Shown one piece after another: positions 60,837 to 64,000 of a stretch of 64,000 nucleotides of DNA. The translations under genes were made by a program, and so were the position numbers. This stretch comes from Phoronis australis (Eukaryota > Phoronida > Phoronidae). Below the pieces are notes generated by a model. It worked only from the letters and a program-made list of their open reading frames with translations. It was not told where the DNA came from and made no database searches. The DNA is taken from NCBI GenBank assembly GCA_002633005.1, contig NMRA01000295.1:374240-438239 (forward strand), in the 5' to 3' direction. Positions within the stretch are counted from its first letter, which is position 1, and every line of letters begins with the position of its first letter.

Positions 60837-63800
60837 GTAAGCGCAAATCTTTTGAGAGATTGTGTACAGAAAGGTTCCATGAGCAAATTTATAAAAGTAC
60901 CAGTTGCACTGTCAAAATGTTGAGCGACATTTATATGGCACACATTAAAATCCGTGTCATTGTATATACAGTGTACAGTGACTACGCCTGGGGTTGGCTC
61001 ACAAACTGACACCGACTACGACTTGTCCGTTTAAATGTTTAAATGACTATGTAAATCTTAAACGGGCGTGGAAATATAGGTCGCAAGCTTTTTTAAAGTC
61101 TTGTCTGTACCCCACTAGATCGTGTGCATGGTCACCAGAATGTCCCGGGTTTGAGTCGCACTTGGGGCATACACATTTCAGGGCTTTTATTCATAAGGTC
61201 ACGTGACGTGGCCAACAGGTGGCGTTCGGATCACATTTAAAGTATTTGTGATGAATCTTTAAACAGAAATAATACTCTTTTAATATTTTCACCAGTAAAA
61301 AATGTGGAGCAAGTTTGAAAATTCCATACAAAATCTGCTAAATCAACAAACGTGACTAACACTTCAGGCGTGAAAAAAGACGGTTGTGGTGAAGAACCTC
61401 CTGCTTTAAAACACCCAGTTCGTGGTTATGTTCGAAATGATACTATTTATTCAGGTTAGGTGCCTGTGATACATCAGCAAGTGACAGAACCTGAGCACTC
61501 GCTCAAACATGGCGTAGCATCTTTTTAATAACAAACGTACCTTGGGGTGATATCTGAACGCAGGGGTCACTGTCAGACTGGAAAATAACAAATCATTAAG
61601 ACTTGCAAAATTACAAGACGTTACACTGTTGTTCGTCTTGTATTTTGAATATTAATATTGATTATGAATTTGTTCATGGGTGAGTAGTATTGAACTCCCA
61701 ATTTAAAGCTGTAAATGGCGTTTCATCACTCAAATGTTCACCTCACCGCGAACGTGTGTTCGCGAAATCACGAATTGCTCAATTGCAACTCTCGGCGTGC
61801 TTTGTGTGGTGTTGAGAATGTCCGTGCACCAATCAATACATTCGTTAAACGTGTTTTTGTCTCATGTGTTTTTGGACTGAAGATTACCAATGTCTCTTGT
61901 TGCATGAACACACGGTTCTCCCCTTTTCCACATGTCCAAGTACATAAACTGACCCAAAACCCTCCTTTCAACTATTCCAGTGTTGCTCAGTCCTGAGGCG
62001 TTCGTCTACATGTACAGTAGGTCCCTCTTTCGATGACCAGTGGAATCGTGGGTCTCCATTCATTTTTTCTGCTCGCTGTAAGAATTTGCGGGGAGGTCTT
62101 TAGATTGTTGCGAATAGATACGGAAAATCCGTTTAACGGTTTATGTTGTTCACTATTGTTGACTTCTGTTTTACGATTGACGAGACAACAATTTGATCTG
62201 CAGGGTGTTTCCGTTTGATTTTTTCGTTTGGTAAACAGCAAGTTTGGGGAACACTGGTTGCGTCAGAGGTTTTCGCCTTTTTAAATGTCTTCATGACACG
62301 GGCGATAACGGTAGGTTGTCATAGTTCTTCATGAGTAATATCCAATTTTGTGCTGGTCCTCAAAACTATTTAAAATGCAACGAGGGATTACTTGTGCACA
62401 GGTACGACAGGGGGACAAAGGTGTTTGATCGGCTGATCTATTCCCGATGAATTTCGGCGACGATCTTAGGTGATGGAGCTCTCACCATCCCTCACATCTC
62501 GGCCTGAGATATGCCCTGTGTTTCACTGAATACTGAACTATACATGAATATGTTGAAGGCACTCCTTTGGTCAACTTTGTCGATGGTCTATATTGATTAA
62601 CAAAACCTGCATGTTCTGGGTTTTATCATCGACTTATTAACGGAAAAGCACAAACTCAAACTGTGCAGCGTATTATCCCCATTTGAATGTTACTCAGGTA
62701 TCACGTCATTTTGGTCATGCGCAGTAAGTTCTTGACTAAGAGCAAAAATGTTACCATGCACATTAGGTGAACAGATAATTTTCATTTCTTCTGTTATATT
62801 CAAAACCCCTGAAGTTATGCTTAGGCAGCGTACTGTATAACCCATTGACACTTTCTCGACTTCTTGTTGTGTCCAGTAATAATACAGATGTAGTGTTGCT
62901 TGATTTTATGCATTCAAGATCCATGTGGCAAGATGTGCTTGATTACCCTGCCGCAAGATGTCGCTGGCTATCTTACAGCAAGTGCCTTGGGGTTTTAAAA
63001 ATGCAACNCGCCTGTACTGTGACGTGATATTCCTTACCTTGGTGTCTTAGCATACTATAGTCCGTTCAAACTGTTGCCACCACACGGCCTAACAAATCGT
63101 TGTTACCTTCCTAAAGTCAGGCAGTGGTGTGTGCATAAAAGAAAACCTTATGGTATTGAAGGGAAATGTATCTTCTGACTGGTGCCAAATTTTACAAAAT
63201 AGCCTCCCTCCCTTCTTAAGAGCATTGCTGCCTAGGACAGTTCTAGTTGATAACGATTCACAGCTATTGTGTGACAGCTTCACAGTGGCGATGTACAAAC
63301 ATCTCAACTTATGATATCTTCAGTTACATTCCGTCGTGCACAATCTAAACTTTACTCTCGTATTTCTAGCCTAAATTATTGAAATCGTCTTGTTCATTTT
63401 TGCAGCATGTCGGCCATGCCGGTTTCGCCGGAAACAGCGTTTATTGCTCAAAACCGACCGCCCAATTTAATCAGGTTTGAGTCGCTTCCCGCAAGTCTGA
63501 TTAAAGTAGGTTATCCGTTCTAACACTGCCGAAACAAAGGGCGAAGTCTTAGATTTTGGCTCGTCAGACATTTTATAAAAATTCGTTTTTGCATTGCCAT
63601 AAAGAACGCTTAAGGTCCGACTTTAATTTCATGTTACACCAAATAAGGAAACTCCTGGTTGCATTTTTAATACCCTGGGATCCTTAGTCACAAAGCTCAG
63701 ACGCTTTTCCTAGTCTTGCAGAAAATCTTGCGCAAACTGGTGTATGTATATAGCTATGCACCAACGTCTCTTCTGAAATCTGTTTGTAAAATGAACGGAA

Positions 63801-64000
63801 AGCTTATAATGTCAGACTTTTTCACCTTGAGTGTAGTGTGATGGCTTTGCCGATTGACCTACTTACGAAAGGACGGCTGCTGATGCGTGCGCGTTCCAGA
63901 GTAAGGATTGGTGGGTTGTCATTCCTTGTAGTCACCTGATGCCTGAAATTGTAGTTGTTTAGCTGCAAAAAGCGAGCGTTTCTCACAGTCATTACGAACG
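60837..64000 (+). other. SK: SK intron 7 region, running to the window edge
   Basis: It starts at donor GTAAGC. Apart from the candidate cassette exon at 63406-63474 and the N at 63008, I see only unique-looking AT-rich DNA. No exon encoding the conserved SK coiled coil was found, so the true next exon is probably beyond 64000. Confidence 0.8.
63406..63474 (+). CDS. Candidate SK cassette exon (23 codons, phase 0)
   Basis: A good acceptor (tcttgttcatttttgcag) precedes 69 open nucleotides that end CAG before GTTTGAG, an acceptable donor. Read in the phase left by exon 7 they give 23 residues with no stop (HVGHAGFAGNSV then YCSKPTAQFNQ). The segment looks more GC-rich than its surroundings. It shows no resemblance to the expected coiled coil, so it is either an optional insertion between calmodulin-binding domain and coiled coil or a chance pairing of splice signals. 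Length and phase are compatible with inclusion or skipping without a frameshift; expression is inference. Confidence 0.35.

Overview
The window is animal nuclear DNA, probably from a marine or other non-model invertebrate. It is AT-rich, has GT-AG introns and low gene density, carries many degenerate repeats, and shows frequent ACATGTA-type palindromes. I cannot name the species. The ion-channel exons show it is a metazoan, and the protein resembles both vertebrate and insect SK channels without matching either closely. Four single N characters (13743, 46282, 57648, 63008) suggest a draft assembly.

The window holds one recognisable gene, on the + strand: a small-conductance Ca2+-activated K+ channel (SK/KCNN family). 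Seven exons can be placed to the base (10955-11938, 54385-54480, 55020-55438, 58990-59125, 59622-59732, 60107-60234, 60767-60836). They join in frame into 648 codons covering a long divergent N-terminus, S1-S6, the SIGYGD pore filter and the calmodulin-binding domain. The C-terminal coiled-coil exon is not seen, so the gene runs off the right edge. A 69-nt, phase-0 open segment with good splice sites (63406-63474) may be a cassette exon inserting 23 residues after the calmodulin-binding domain.

Layout: 1-10954 is upstream intergenic DNA with simple repeats and one inverted-repeat element. 10955-11938 is the first coding exon, carrying the N-terminus and S1. 11939-54384 is a 42.4-kb first intron packed with mobile-element remains. 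54385-60836 holds six small exons with short introns, one of which carries a 588-bp inverted-repeat element. 60837-64000 is intronic apart from the cassette candidate.

The mobile-element content is mostly non-autonomous. It includes three copies of a ~150-bp MITE family, a 588-bp TA-flanked element with internal 76-bp tandem repeats, two further ~550-580-bp inverted-repeat elements, and a ~70-bp palindromic GC-rich family. The only protein-coding mobile remnant is a 5'-truncated, frameshifted Penelope-like retroelement on the - strand (37361-38000). It has a GIY-YIG endonuclease domain, and just downstream of it lies a minimal hammerhead ribozyme motif, as expected for Penelope-like terminal repeats. 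No tRNA, rRNA, CRISPR array or prokaryotic operon was seen.
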